Shown: positions 48,442-58,413 of the stretch, piece by piece | How positions within the stretch are numbered: the first letter of the stretch is position 1 | Layout of the letters: the number at the start of each line of letters is the position of its first letter | Assembly: GCF_021155765.1 (NCBI RefSeq) | Contig: NC_060108.1 | Location: 26,375,025 to 26,439,024, forward strand | Reading direction: 5' to 3' | DNA length: 64,000 nucleotides | From: Diprion similis | Lineage: Eukaryota; Arthropoda; Insecta; Hymenoptera; Diprionidae | Program-made: the position numbers and the translations under genes | Notes under the pieces: model-generated | Seen by the model: only the letters and a program-made list of their open reading frames with translations | What the model was told of the DNA's origin: nothing | Database searches by the model: none

Positions 48442-49107
48442 GTTTTGTATTAATGAATTATACCATTTATGGCGCATAGAGCTGATGTGATGAAGTGAGT
48501 CGTGTAAGTTAAATGTCTCGAAAAAACCATCCTCGCTTATCAAGCGTTACGGTTCACAGTCACACAGCTTTAAAGTTTTATCGCACTTCTGCGTGTAAGC
48601 TGTCACAATACTTTGACTTTTGTTAGAATATAAACGCATGTCACGAGTTAAGACGAAGAAAAATGTCAATGAATGAATTGTATAAATTATTAAACAATTA
48701 TAGTTATGAGTCCAATCGCCGCAATAAGGAAAGTTGAGTTGCTCAGTGAAAGACTTACAATCAATAGAATGCACTCAGTAATTATGTATACATTTATAAT
48801 ATTTTAAGTCAAGTACAATAGTAAATGTGCATTGATAGAAATATGAATTTATCTTGTGTTTGTGCTCTCACTAACTGCCCCGATCACATTGAATTCGAAC
48901 TCTTGCGTTTAGCCATGATGATATTTACACTGCGCTCGACTTCCAGTCTCCAAGAGTTCGGGGGAATCAAATGTCCTAGTTACCACTCCTTCAGAGAGAA
49001 GCATCCAAGCAGAATGGAATTTTGATACTGACCTGCAAACAGAATACAGCTCGAAATTAAACACCTGTACCAACAATATCAGGGCCGCTAATGTAGGTCT
49101 CACAAGA

Positions 49108-49193
49108 TATATACCCGCCGCATTGCTGAAGTAAATTATACGAGCTGTTGAGGTAGTTACGAATAGAAGTCGAGGTGAACACGAACACTCAGA
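49108..49193 (+). promoter_or_regulatory. TATA box and leader exon of MRJP-like copy 1
   Basis: TATATA at 49108-49113 in a GATATATACCC context. A leader exon starting near 49138 would end at 49193 with donor CTCAGA|GTAAGT. The intron (49194-49406) closes at TGTGTTCCAG, 33 bases before the ATG at 49440. Copy 2 has the same arrangement. Confidence 0.6.
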
Positions 49194-49439
49194 GTAAGTC
49201 AGTAATCATGAAAACTCATTAAGTTTACCGAATGTCAATCATTTCATGCATAATATTCCGATGGAAATTACGTAGCTGTAGAAACAAAATGTACATAATC
49301 AGTTTGATTGGAGGATATTGTTGAATTATTTCTCATCTTTTGTTTTCACCCAGTCACGTACGCATTATCAAGTTTCAAATGAAGAACGTTTTCTACTGTG
49401 TTCCAGTTTCACTTCGAGTAGGAATCGAAGAATCGTAAA

Positions 49440-51008
49440 ATGACAACCCCGTTTCAATCATTTCGTATACTGACAATTGTATTGTCATGTGTTGGCTCGT
49501 TTTTGGCAGCAGAACTCAGAACTATCTATCAATGGAAGTACATAGAATACACCTGCGAAAATCCACTTGATGAGCAGACGTTCAAAGTTTCCGAAGAATA
49601 CAATTACACGAAAATCATACCAATTGATTTCCAGAAAACCTCGGGTACAATCTGCAGCGAACATATGATCACAAAATAATCACCCGATGCTCCTACAGCT
49701 TAAAACTTCCGTTTCCAGATAATAGAGTTCTGGTTACAACACCCAGATTTTCCCACAGAGCGCCAAGTTTGTCAATTGTTTCCGCTCAGATCGGGGATGG
49801 TGGTCCGTTGTTGGAACCCTATCCAAGTTGGGATTGGCATGAGACAGGAAGTTGTGGCGATGAAATAATAACAAGCGTGTCCCGTCTTTTCGTGAGTACC
49901 AAATCATCCCGTGTCGCCTCCTAAGACTGAATGAATATTTTTCCAGACTGACAGTTGCGGCAGACTATGGTTCGTCGACTCCGGGAAGATAGGAAGCGAG
50001 CAGGTTTGTTCAGCTCGGCTGTTCGCCTTCAACACGACAACCGACCAGGTGATCCATCGCGTTGATATTCCAAATGAGTTGACCCACAATTCCGTGAATC
50101 CGAGTAAGGGCCGACTTGAGATACAGATCGTCGAGACGCGGGGAGACTCGTGCGAAGAGACTTGGGTTAGTCACCGGCTGTCAACTCGAAATTGTTTCCG
50201 TTAAAAATTTGATTTTTACGAAAGAATTCTCCTTAGGCTTACATTGGGGACCCGGAGGGCTATGGTCTTGTTATTTGGGATGGTTTGGACATGTGGCGTC
50301 TGGAAAACGACGATGTTTATGCCCCGGACTCATCAGCTACGACGTTCAGCGTTGCCGGAGAGAACGTGACTCTGGAACTCGGGACTTTCAGTTTGAAAAT
50401 AACGCTTCCGGGATTCATTGACGAGGATTATCTTCTACTAAGACCATTGGCCTCCTTCTCTGACTACGCGATAAGAACCGAGGATTTGCACAATTCCAAG
50501 AACAGCAGTGTGACTTACTACAAGGGCAACATTACGCTACCATCGCAAGAGCTTGTCAGCCGCTTTTCCAAGTCCGGGGTCCTCATGGGCGCCTTCACCT
50601 CGAGTTTGGCAGTGGCTTGCTGGAATCTTGCAAATCCTCTGGCGACAGAGTACGTGGTGAGTAGGAGAAGGTGGTAATAAGAACCACGATGAGAATTTAG
50701 TGGATCGTATTAGAGCCAAATTTCAACTGTCTTAGGGTACCCCGTTGGAGGACGACGAGGCTCTCCAATTTACGAGCGCTGCTAGAATTTTTGAAGGGAG
50801 TGAACCCGGATTTGAGTATGAAGAGTACTGGATGATGACCAATCGGTATCAAAAATTCGCACTGGGTACCATGGATTTTGACGATATCAATTTCAGAATC
50901 CTATCGGTCAACATCGCTGACGTCGTCAAAGGCACCGTGTGTGCGCCGAGCTCGCACAATACCACAAGCATTGAAGATAAATTTTTCTTTGAATATGAAA
51001 CAGTATAA
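49440..51008 (+). CDS. MRJP-like protein of the yellow-e3 clade, copy 1
   Basis: Exons 49440-49644, 49719-49891, 49947-50165, 50237-50656 and 50736-51008, all GT-AG, phases matching; 429 residues. The signal-like stretch is ILTIVLSCVGSFLAA. Landmarks: IYQWKYIEY, RVLVTTPRF, GDGGPLLEPYPSWDWHETG, CGRLWFVDSGKIGSEQVC, SKGRLEIQIVE, SGVLMG, VACWN, ALQFTSAARIF, WMMTNRYQKFALGTMDFDDI, NFRILSVNIADVVKGTVC. The NRYQK...INFRI tail, GGPLL-PYP and the SKGRL insertion resemble yellow-e3 and royal jelly proteins. The usual DGIxGM block is degenerate: GENVTLELG is followed by FSLKITLPGF. Yellow-e3 is the accepted ancestor of MRJPs, so this is either the e3 orthologue or an independent MRJP-like derivative. No AATAAA follows before the duplication joint. 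Function unknown. Confidence 0.83.
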
Positions 51009-51531
51009 AAACTTCCCTCACGCTCGTCCATATTCTGGTGCTCGTTACTACAGTAGTCACTCAGTTTCCCCTGTAGTGTACTTCTTTATTAACTACGCGA
51101 CTTATGCATGTATTATTAGCACTGAAATATATTTTTTTCCAATGTACTCACAGTCTGGAATAGAATGTGGAAATCTTTCCAGGAATTCAACACAAAGTTG
51201 GTTAAGATTGAATTCGGAAATGTTAAGTATAGTGTTTAAGGAATATCTTGCAAATTATATGGATAGAATTATGAACATGCGGGGGGAAGGGATTTTATTG
51301 AGGGGAAAACCTCAAAGTTTTATTCGCTACCGATAAGATACTAAACTTATTCTGCAAGTGATGTGATGTTTTGAATGTCTGAAATCAGTTCGAGACCAAA
51401 ATACGTCAATTTTGTCCTCATTTCACACAAATCGAACTCTAGCCTGGCAGTATCGTCAACATTTTGATCATCATCAAAATAGCTCGCCAGACGAAATATT
51501 TAAAAATATGTCCAATTAATTACCGCATCAA

Positions 51532-51774
51532 TTACTGCCTAGCCGTAGTTTTTCGAATCGTAAACAAGATGATTGCAGCGTCTGATATAGCAATAATTAC
51601 GTAAAAGCAATGGTCTTGCTGTTTGTACATGCGGTAGAAACGCGTCTTGATAAGCAGCGAAACAAAATTAATCACCAGTCCGATTGGAGTTAGAGAAAAT
51701 CCATGAAGCATTGCGAGTGGATGCGTTATCGATGTATGTATATTCCGAATAGTGACGTCATTCGAATTTATCAT
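51532..51774 (-). other. Unrecognised membrane-protein-like open frame in unit 2
   Basis: An 80-codon frame with two hydrophobic segments (LTPIGLVINFVSLLI and FYVIIAISDAAIILFTI). It is open here but interrupted in unit 1. It may be the last exon of a decayed minus-strand gene; I see no convincing upstream exon. A second frame further upstream (52184-51999), also hydrophobic, begins without an ATG. No family recognised. Confidence 0.2.
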
Positions 51775-53045
51775 CGAGCGGTATTTTCAGATAAGGGGGA
51801 ACCGCACCGCAGAAATAACTTATTATCTTCCCGACCACGAAGGGAAATTTTTACATATTACGATTGATAATGAGGTGAGATGACCTCTTTGGCAGATAGG
51901 CTTCTTAGAAAACATTCAAAAATCCAGTATCCCACGCCTCGTTGTACACAACTTGTTCGTGATCGTTTAGTGGTCTGCCGTCGGTCGCTTAGCTATTATT
52001 ACTGTAAGTAATACGAACGTCCAGCCGCCTGAGTTTCGGAGAAATATTTTCTTTCACGCTCGGATATTTCATTTTTTCTTGCGTAGCCGATAAGAATCAC
52101 AGAGACTGTACCGAGAATTAAGAATTTCAAAACTTGGCTGATTTTTCGTACTTGTTCAGCGCTTTTGTTCACTTGGCGACGCAAATAGCGTCATCATTGG
52201 AAAAAACGAGCTACCGAGGCCAGCGGCTCTGCAATATTTCGAGACTTTAATGTAACTTCAGTAGTAATACCACCGTTTAATACGTCCTCCTGTGATTCAC
52301 AGCTTTCACAACTACGTCGCATCTAAGATTTTTGAATAACGTCCCGACACAGTGATTGCGCCCTGAATACCTAATACTTGACCGGAACTTATCTCGATAA
52401 TGACTTTCTAATTAGACTACAGACAGCTTTAGCCAATTAGGAATCATTATCTTTCCCCAGAATTGTTCCGCCTCAAAACCATTGAATGTTGTGATATTTG
52501 TGGAAAAATTAAGCGTACGGATGAAATTTAAAGCCATTCTTATTCAGTTCAGATTGATGATTTTCATAAAACCGTATAATCGTACAAAGATTCTCCTTTC
52601 CGAGAAGATATCAAAGAATAAAGTGAACTTGTATCAATCATCCTTAATCATAGGATAGAAAAACAAGAAATCATTCGTCAAATTCTGCAGTCTGGTTTAA
52701 ACTTTCATTACACATTGTTATACGTTATAATTAAAAAAAAAACGTCTCAAATTTCGTTGACCTTTCAAATCTACGACTGAGAAAATCTCCAGGTATAATC
52801 AGTAAGTAGAAGCTAAATTACGACGTTCCTCATCATCCGGATATGACATGCCGTTACACGTGTGTGATTACACACACGCACAATATACTTTCCTACTTCT
52901 GGATATTGGTTAAAGTAAACGTTTACGTATAGAATCACGATTATGAAGGCAAGCAAGTAATGCAGACATACTCTCGGATGTACAGTGTATACTCACCATT
53001 GATTAATTATTATTCAATCGCGCTGTATTTTCCGTAGGTGAAGCC

Positions 53046-56000
53046 ATGATGGACCTTCGTCGAATGACCTCAGGTGCAGTCTTTGCCATGCTCATCATCT
53101 GGAAGGACCGGGCCCACTCTCCGAAGGATAAATTCTGGAACATTTACTCCTGGACGGCCCTGGAGTTTGCTTTTCCGACACCCGAAGCGAAAGAGGCCGC
53201 CATTGCGCGGGGCGAATTCATACCTGGCCAACCGCTGCCCATGGACGTTGACATCTATCACAGGAGTGAGTTTACCATCTACATTCTACGATTTGAACAC
53301 TAGAGTAAAAGACTACCTATCACCATCAATAAATGGACTGAATTTTTTTTTTTTAAATAATTGTGCATCGACATAACTGGTTGATGACAGATTGTTTAAT
53401 ATTACTAACGTATCGGATTTGTTACTTTTTTTTGCACTTACAGTTTAATTGTATATTTTATAAAATTGAGGACTTCGTGCGATTCAGTGTATTGATCAGT
53501 TAGCTTTGAACAGTATCATTATCGTACATTTTCAATTTTGACTGCACATGTGCGTTTCATTCATTTATTTAAAAGCATTTGTTGTTGATTGCAGTCCGAA
53601 AATCGTTGCGTGCGAGTGTATAGTTATTGTAACGAAGTTATGTTCTCACTCCTTATACATCTTCACACGGATGATGTCGATGTAACGTTCAATCGTCAAA
53701 TGTTTAATCATTTGTTTACAAATAAATAAGGTCGCCGCGTCATTGCGTCAGCGAATATTATTATAATAATAGTCAATCTCTAGACTCTAACAGAAGCTCT
53801 TCGATTCCAAATATATCCGCTTCTTTAACACATTCTTTGCTGTGAGATTTCTTCGACTCGACGTATACTCATTACGCACAAAAAACCCATGAATTCCTTT
53901 CGACGCAGTTCTTAGATTGCTTTTTATCATGTTATTATAAGCATCTTCAACTTTTCAACAAAAATGTGCCCGCCAAGTACGTAGCGCTTGGAACGATTTT
54001 TCAAGTTTGTCGGTGATGTAGAACATTTAGAACAGTTTTATTTCAAATACAAAAACCACCGGTAGATTCTAAATATGACAAGGTTTTATATATTTAAAAC
54101 AATTCGAACGATTCTGTGAGAATCTTTATGATTTAAATCTCTCAACAGTTTATTTTATATTCGTTCAGCTACGAGATAAATCCTACTACTTGTGCCTTTG
54201 ATTTGCCAGTGTATCAACTATGACGATGAAGTTAGTGACGTTACTGTAACAATGAATGTTTAAGAAAACTCGCCAGTTTACATCAGCAGAAATGTCTGAG
54301 ACTAAGGGAACCAGTATGAACAAAATAAGCTTTAATTTTGAAAAGCTAACTCCACAAAAGTAGTTTTTAAATTGTCTAATAATGATGATTTTTTAGTCTG
54401 AGATTTTGCTACACTATAACTTGACTATCTTCAGCACGATTATCAAATTGTGTGTTGTACTTTTTAATACAACACTTGTATTTTATATGTATGTCACGAA
54501 CACGAAGCTCACGAGTTTCATCTGGCCATTCTCCGATATATATATATATAACTTGGCGGTGATTCGCTGCCGCGAATCTAGATACCGAGTGTGCTTAATC
54601 CGCGGGAATAACATTTGAATGTGCGGAGACGTATCAGGTACACGGTATGATAAGCCCGTTCGTGCGACTGGTGTATTCACATTTTGAAGGTTGGAGGTCA
54701 GTCATTTACGACCATATAGCCTTCACCCTATCTCATCAACGATCAATGTTAGCGACCAAAATCCGGTGCTTAGTGATTCCCGTTCACCAGCCGATTGCTG
54801 ATTCTTGTTTGCTGCCTACTAGATGGGATTAATACCGGCACTCATCTCAGTGTTTCACATTAATGTAATAAAAACAAAACAGTTTTACAACTCTGGTGAA
54901 AAAAAGGTTTTCGATTGAAAGACGAATTTTTGTTATTCACGTTTCATCTTTACCCAGCACAAAAATTCATAGATTTTATTGACGTAGCTCCAGACTTGGC
55001 GGTTTTAAAAATAGCTTAAACTCACGTTGACATCACATTTACAGGCGGTGCTAGACCGAGAACTTTCATATCAATACCACGATTCCAACAAGGAGTACCA
55101 GTAACATTGGGCTACGTAACGAACGTTGCTTCGAATGATGGCAATCCGATAATCGCTCCTTTCCCAAACTGGGATTGGCATCGATCTGGCGATTGCGAGG
55201 GTATGACCAGCGTTTGGAGGATGGAGGTGAGGTAGACTTTGGTTTGAAATGGAAATATTCGTGGAAACGAAGAGGCAACTCGAACCCTGTGTAGAAGTAT
55301 TCAATGTCCAAGGTATTAACCTTATTTCACATCCGCAGATTGACCGTTGCGGCCGATTGTGGGTGATGGACACGGGAAAAATCGAGGATAGCCAAGTCTG
55401 CCCGCCACAGCTGCTCGCCTTCTCGCTAGAGACAAACCAGCTCCTTTCGCGTTACAAATTCCCGAAGAACCAGGTTACAGCGAACTCCCTCTTCGTGACT
55501 CCGATCGTCGACGTGCGAAGTCAGTTTTGCGACGACACATTTGTCTACGTCGCCGACGTGACCGGGTTCGCCCTGGTCGTCTACGACCACCGGAACATCC
55601 GAAGCTGGAGGATAAATAACAACCTGTTCTACCCCTACCCGAACCACGGGACGTTCTCCATCAAGGGTGACGTCTTCGATCTGATGGACGGCATCCTGGG
55701 GATGACGTTGAGCCCGTTGAGGCCAGACGAGGATAGAATCCTGTACTTCCACTCGCTAGCGAGTAAAGTTGAGTCCTACGTCGCGACCTCGGTTATAAGG
55801 TGAGAGAAGTGCCAATTTTGAACGAACACCCAGAGGCCCAACCGCAGAGCGCGTTTCTGGTTTCAGGAACTTTTCTCTCTTCCACGAGAATCCCGGAGGT
55901 GCCGCTCGCTCCTTCGTCTCCTTTAAGAACGAACGGAGCTCCCAATCCGCGGCCGAAGCCATGGACCAGAACGGCGTTATGTACTTCGGACTTCTTTCCG

Positions 56001-56396
56001 AGCTGGCAATCGGCTGCTGGAATAGCAGGAACTACGAATACGGCGATGAGTTCATTGACAGGATCGCCGTGAACGCGGACACCCTGCAGTTCCCTTCTGG
56101 AGTCAAGGTAGTAGAAAAGCTTAGATGCCCTGGATCGGGTCAAGCAGCTCTGACGACTTGTCGGTTTCCAGGTTATCACCGGGTCCAACGGAAAACAGCA
56201 GCTGTGGGTGATGACGGTGTCCTTCCAGCGACTCATGGTTGGAACCCTGACTCCGAACGAAACGAACTTCCGGATCCAGGCTTCCGAGATCGACGAGCTG
56301 GTGCGCGGAACGAAGTGTGACGTCGCTTCCCTGAACATAAACGCGATCAAGGAGTCAGCGACCAGCCAAGGTGGAAGTTTGACATTTCCAAAATGA
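53046..56396 (+). CDS. yellow-e: Yellow-e-like secreted protein, copy 2
   Basis: Exons 53046-53265, 55045-55226, 55339-55799, 55867-56107 and 56172-56396; 442 residues, same structure as copy 1 and no stop or frameshift. The acceptor before the start (TATTTTCCGTAG, ending 53037) is conserved. Exon 2 is identical to copy 1 by eye; exon 3 has only a few silent changes; exon 4 has three replacements (YA to FS, V to A). Exon 1 differs by about 14 residues with about 2 silent changes. The signal region is altered: FVIFIILGVRA in copy 1 is FAMLIIWKDRA here, putting Lys-Asp near the end of the hydrophobic core. Intron 1 is 1779 bp against 815 bp. The copy-1 promoter/leader is absent upstream, so its expression is uncertain. 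The second symbol use reflects a paralogue, not a separate class. Confidence 0.83.
53306..54582. other. Copy-specific segment in intron 1 of yellow-e-like copy 2
   Basis: About 1.28 kb that does not match the 314 bases at the same place in copy 1 (45912-46225). Homology returns at ACCGAGTGTGCTTAATCCGC in both. It is AT-rich and includes a dispersed repeat (54221) and a TA tract (about 54537-54551). Insertion here, deletion in copy 1, or replacement are all possible. Confidence 0.6.
54221..54262. repeat. Dispersed repeat copy 3 (GAAGTTAGTGACGTT core)
   Basis: It contains GATGAAGTTAGTGACGTTAC then TGTAACAATG, matching the copies at 10796 and 18592 in the same orientation. It lies inside the copy-specific intron segment. 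Confidence 0.5.
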
Positions 56397-56792
56397 GTGT
56401 CAAGGTCCCGCGAAAAGTTCTCCGAATCACCCGACATGATTTCGTACTTTTCGCGGTTCGGCAAACACCGGCGCTGCAAAGTGTCCTGTGTGCATCGCAG
56501 AATGAAACCGGAGGGGTATAGTTTTTACATTGATCATGGATGATGTCAACGGTCGGATCATATTATCGGGTGAAGTCGAGAAAGCCACGCATTGACGGTG
56601 CTCTGCTTCATATTGCAGTCACTTTGGCCGTAAAGCTGGGTGCAAATTCCTCAACCGATTCTTCTTTTGGGTGTATATAACCCGTTAGTACTCGATACCG
56701 TTCCACACCCTTCCAGTTTACCTATTTGGACATTCTGAGGATTCTAGGATCAAACCTGTGAATAGAGAAAACGTAGTTGAGTGGAACTGTGG

Positions 56793-56798
56793 AATAAA
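56793..56798 (+). terminator. Poly(A) signal of yellow-e-like copy 2
   Basis: AATAAA about 400 bases after the stop codon, at the position equivalent to copy 1. Confidence 0.6.
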
Positions 56799-57464
56799 GT
56801 TTTGTATTAATGAATTATACCATTTATGGCGCATAGAGCTGATGTGATGAAGTGAGTCGTGTAAGTTAAATGTCTCGAAAAAACCATCCTCGCTTATCAA
56901 GCGTTACGGTTCACAGTCACACAGCTTTAAAGTTTTATCGCACTTCTGCGTGTAAGCTGTCACAATACTTCGACTTTTGTTAGAATAGAAACGCATGTCA
57001 CGAGTTTAGACGAAGAAAAATATCAATAGATGAATTGTATAAATTATTAAACAATTATAGTTATGAGTCCAATCGCCGCAATAAGGAAAGTTGAGTTGCT
57101 CAGTGAAAGACTTACAATCAATAGAATGCACTCAGTAATTATGTATACATTTATAATATTTTAAGTCAAGTACAATAGTAAATGTGCATTGATAGAAATA
57201 TGAATTTATCTTGTGTTTGTGCTCTCACTAACTGCCCCGATCACATTGAATTCGAACTCTTGCGTTTAGCCATGATGATATTTACACTGCGCTCGACTTC
57301 CAGTCTCCAAGAGTTCGGTGGAATCAAGTGACGTCGTCACCACTCCTTTCAAAAGAAGCATCCAAGCGGAATGGAATTTTGATACTGACCTGCAAACAGA
57401 ACACAGCTCGAAATTAAACACCTGTACCAACAATATCAGGGCCGCTAGTGTAAGTCTCACAAGA

Positions 57465-57550
57465 TATATACCCGCCGCATTGCTGAAGTAAATTATGCGA
57501 GCTGTTAAAGTAGTTACGAATAGACGTCGAGGTGATCACGAACACTCAGA
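57465..57550 (+). promoter_or_regulatory. TATA box and leader exon of MRJP-like copy 2
   Basis: TATATA at 57465-57470. The leader exon would end at 57550, with donor CTCAGA|GTAGGT in place of GTAAGT in copy 1, a slightly weaker match. The leader intron (57551-58380) is 830 bp instead of 213 bp because it holds a foldback transposon. Confidence 0.55.
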
Positions 57551-57728
57551 GTAGGTTAGTAATCATGAAAACTCATTAAGTTTGCCTATTGTGAATTGTT
57601 TCATGCATAATATTCAGATGGAAATTACGTAGTTTTATAAACAAGTTTCACGTGATCAGATAGATTCAAGGATATATTATTGAATAATTTCTCATCTTTT
57701 CACTCAGTCACATAGGCACTAACAAGTT

Positions 57729-58352
57729 TTAAGGTGCTTATGAAGACGCGTTGTATACCTCGAAAACGCGGGGATGCAAAACTCCTATACCGCTTGAGCG
57801 ATCAGAGTGAAACTTGGGCAGTTAATGCCTTATTTTGGCAAAAAGTGGAGCGTCTTTTTAGTTTTTAAAAAATTTGGGAAAAAAATTTACAGATTGGTTA
57901 CCACCCACAGAAATTGGCCACATTTTCACAGTTGCACTAAATGGATCGAAACCGCGTGCATTACCGGCATTTGCGAAATGTCGGTAATAAATGTCGCCAA
58001 AATGAGATTTTGGTGTTCGTAATCGTAAACCAGATCAGCTGCCATTTCGTCATTTTACCATCAAATCTCATGGGAATCGGCTCAAATTGTGTGTTTCATC
58101 AGCGCCGAGTGGTATCATACGGGGGATTTCGATCCATTCAGTGTAACTGTGGAAATGTGACCAATTTCTGTGGGTGGTAACCAATCTGTAAAATTTTTTT
58201 CCACATTTTGAAAAACTAAAAAGACGCTCCACTTTTTGCCAAAATGAGGTATTAACTGCCCAAGTTTCAATCTAATCGCTCATGCGGTATGGGAGTTTTG
58301 CATCCCCGCGTTTTTGAGGTGTACAACGCATCTTTATAAATGAGCACCTTAA
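57729..58352. mobile_element. 616-bp foldback MITE flanked by TTAA duplication
   Basis: The element (57733-58348) begins GGTGCTTATGAAG and ends with GAGCACC. Its arms (57733-57951 and 58127-58348, about 220 bases each) are inverted copies with scattered mismatches. A short internal hairpin lies at 57960-57989. TTAA flanks both ends (57729-57732, 58349-58352). Unit 1 has the empty site: AGTTTCAAATGAAGAACG there corresponds to AGTTTTAAATAGAGAACG here once the element and one TTAA are removed. TTAA targeting points to mobilisation by a piggyBac-type transposase. No coding capacity. Confidence 0.85.
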
Positions 58353-58413
58353 ATAGAGAACGTTTTCTACTATGTTCCAGTTCTACTCCGAGTAGGAATC
58401 GAAGAATCGTAAA

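Larger units (their letters stand above)
43922..51357 (+). repeat. Tandem duplication unit 1 (yellow-e-like plus MRJP-like)
   Basis: Unit 1 aligns by eye with 51362-60333. The left boundary is where GAAATCAGTTCGAGACCAAA (43946) pairs with the same string at 51382. The right boundary is where TTTTATTCGC (about 51318) pairs with 60292, with similarity fading within 40 bases. Each unit contains, in order, a non-coding block, a yellow-e-like gene and an MRJP-like gene, all in direct orientation. Confidence 0.9.

Noticed and set aside
55793-56479. 228-codon minus-strand frame across yellow-e-like copy 2
   Set aside because: Antisense to exons 4-5 of an intact yellow gene; no family motif.
57807-58180. 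Open frames inside the foldback element
   Set aside because: They lie in the inverted arms and spacer and show no transposase motif.
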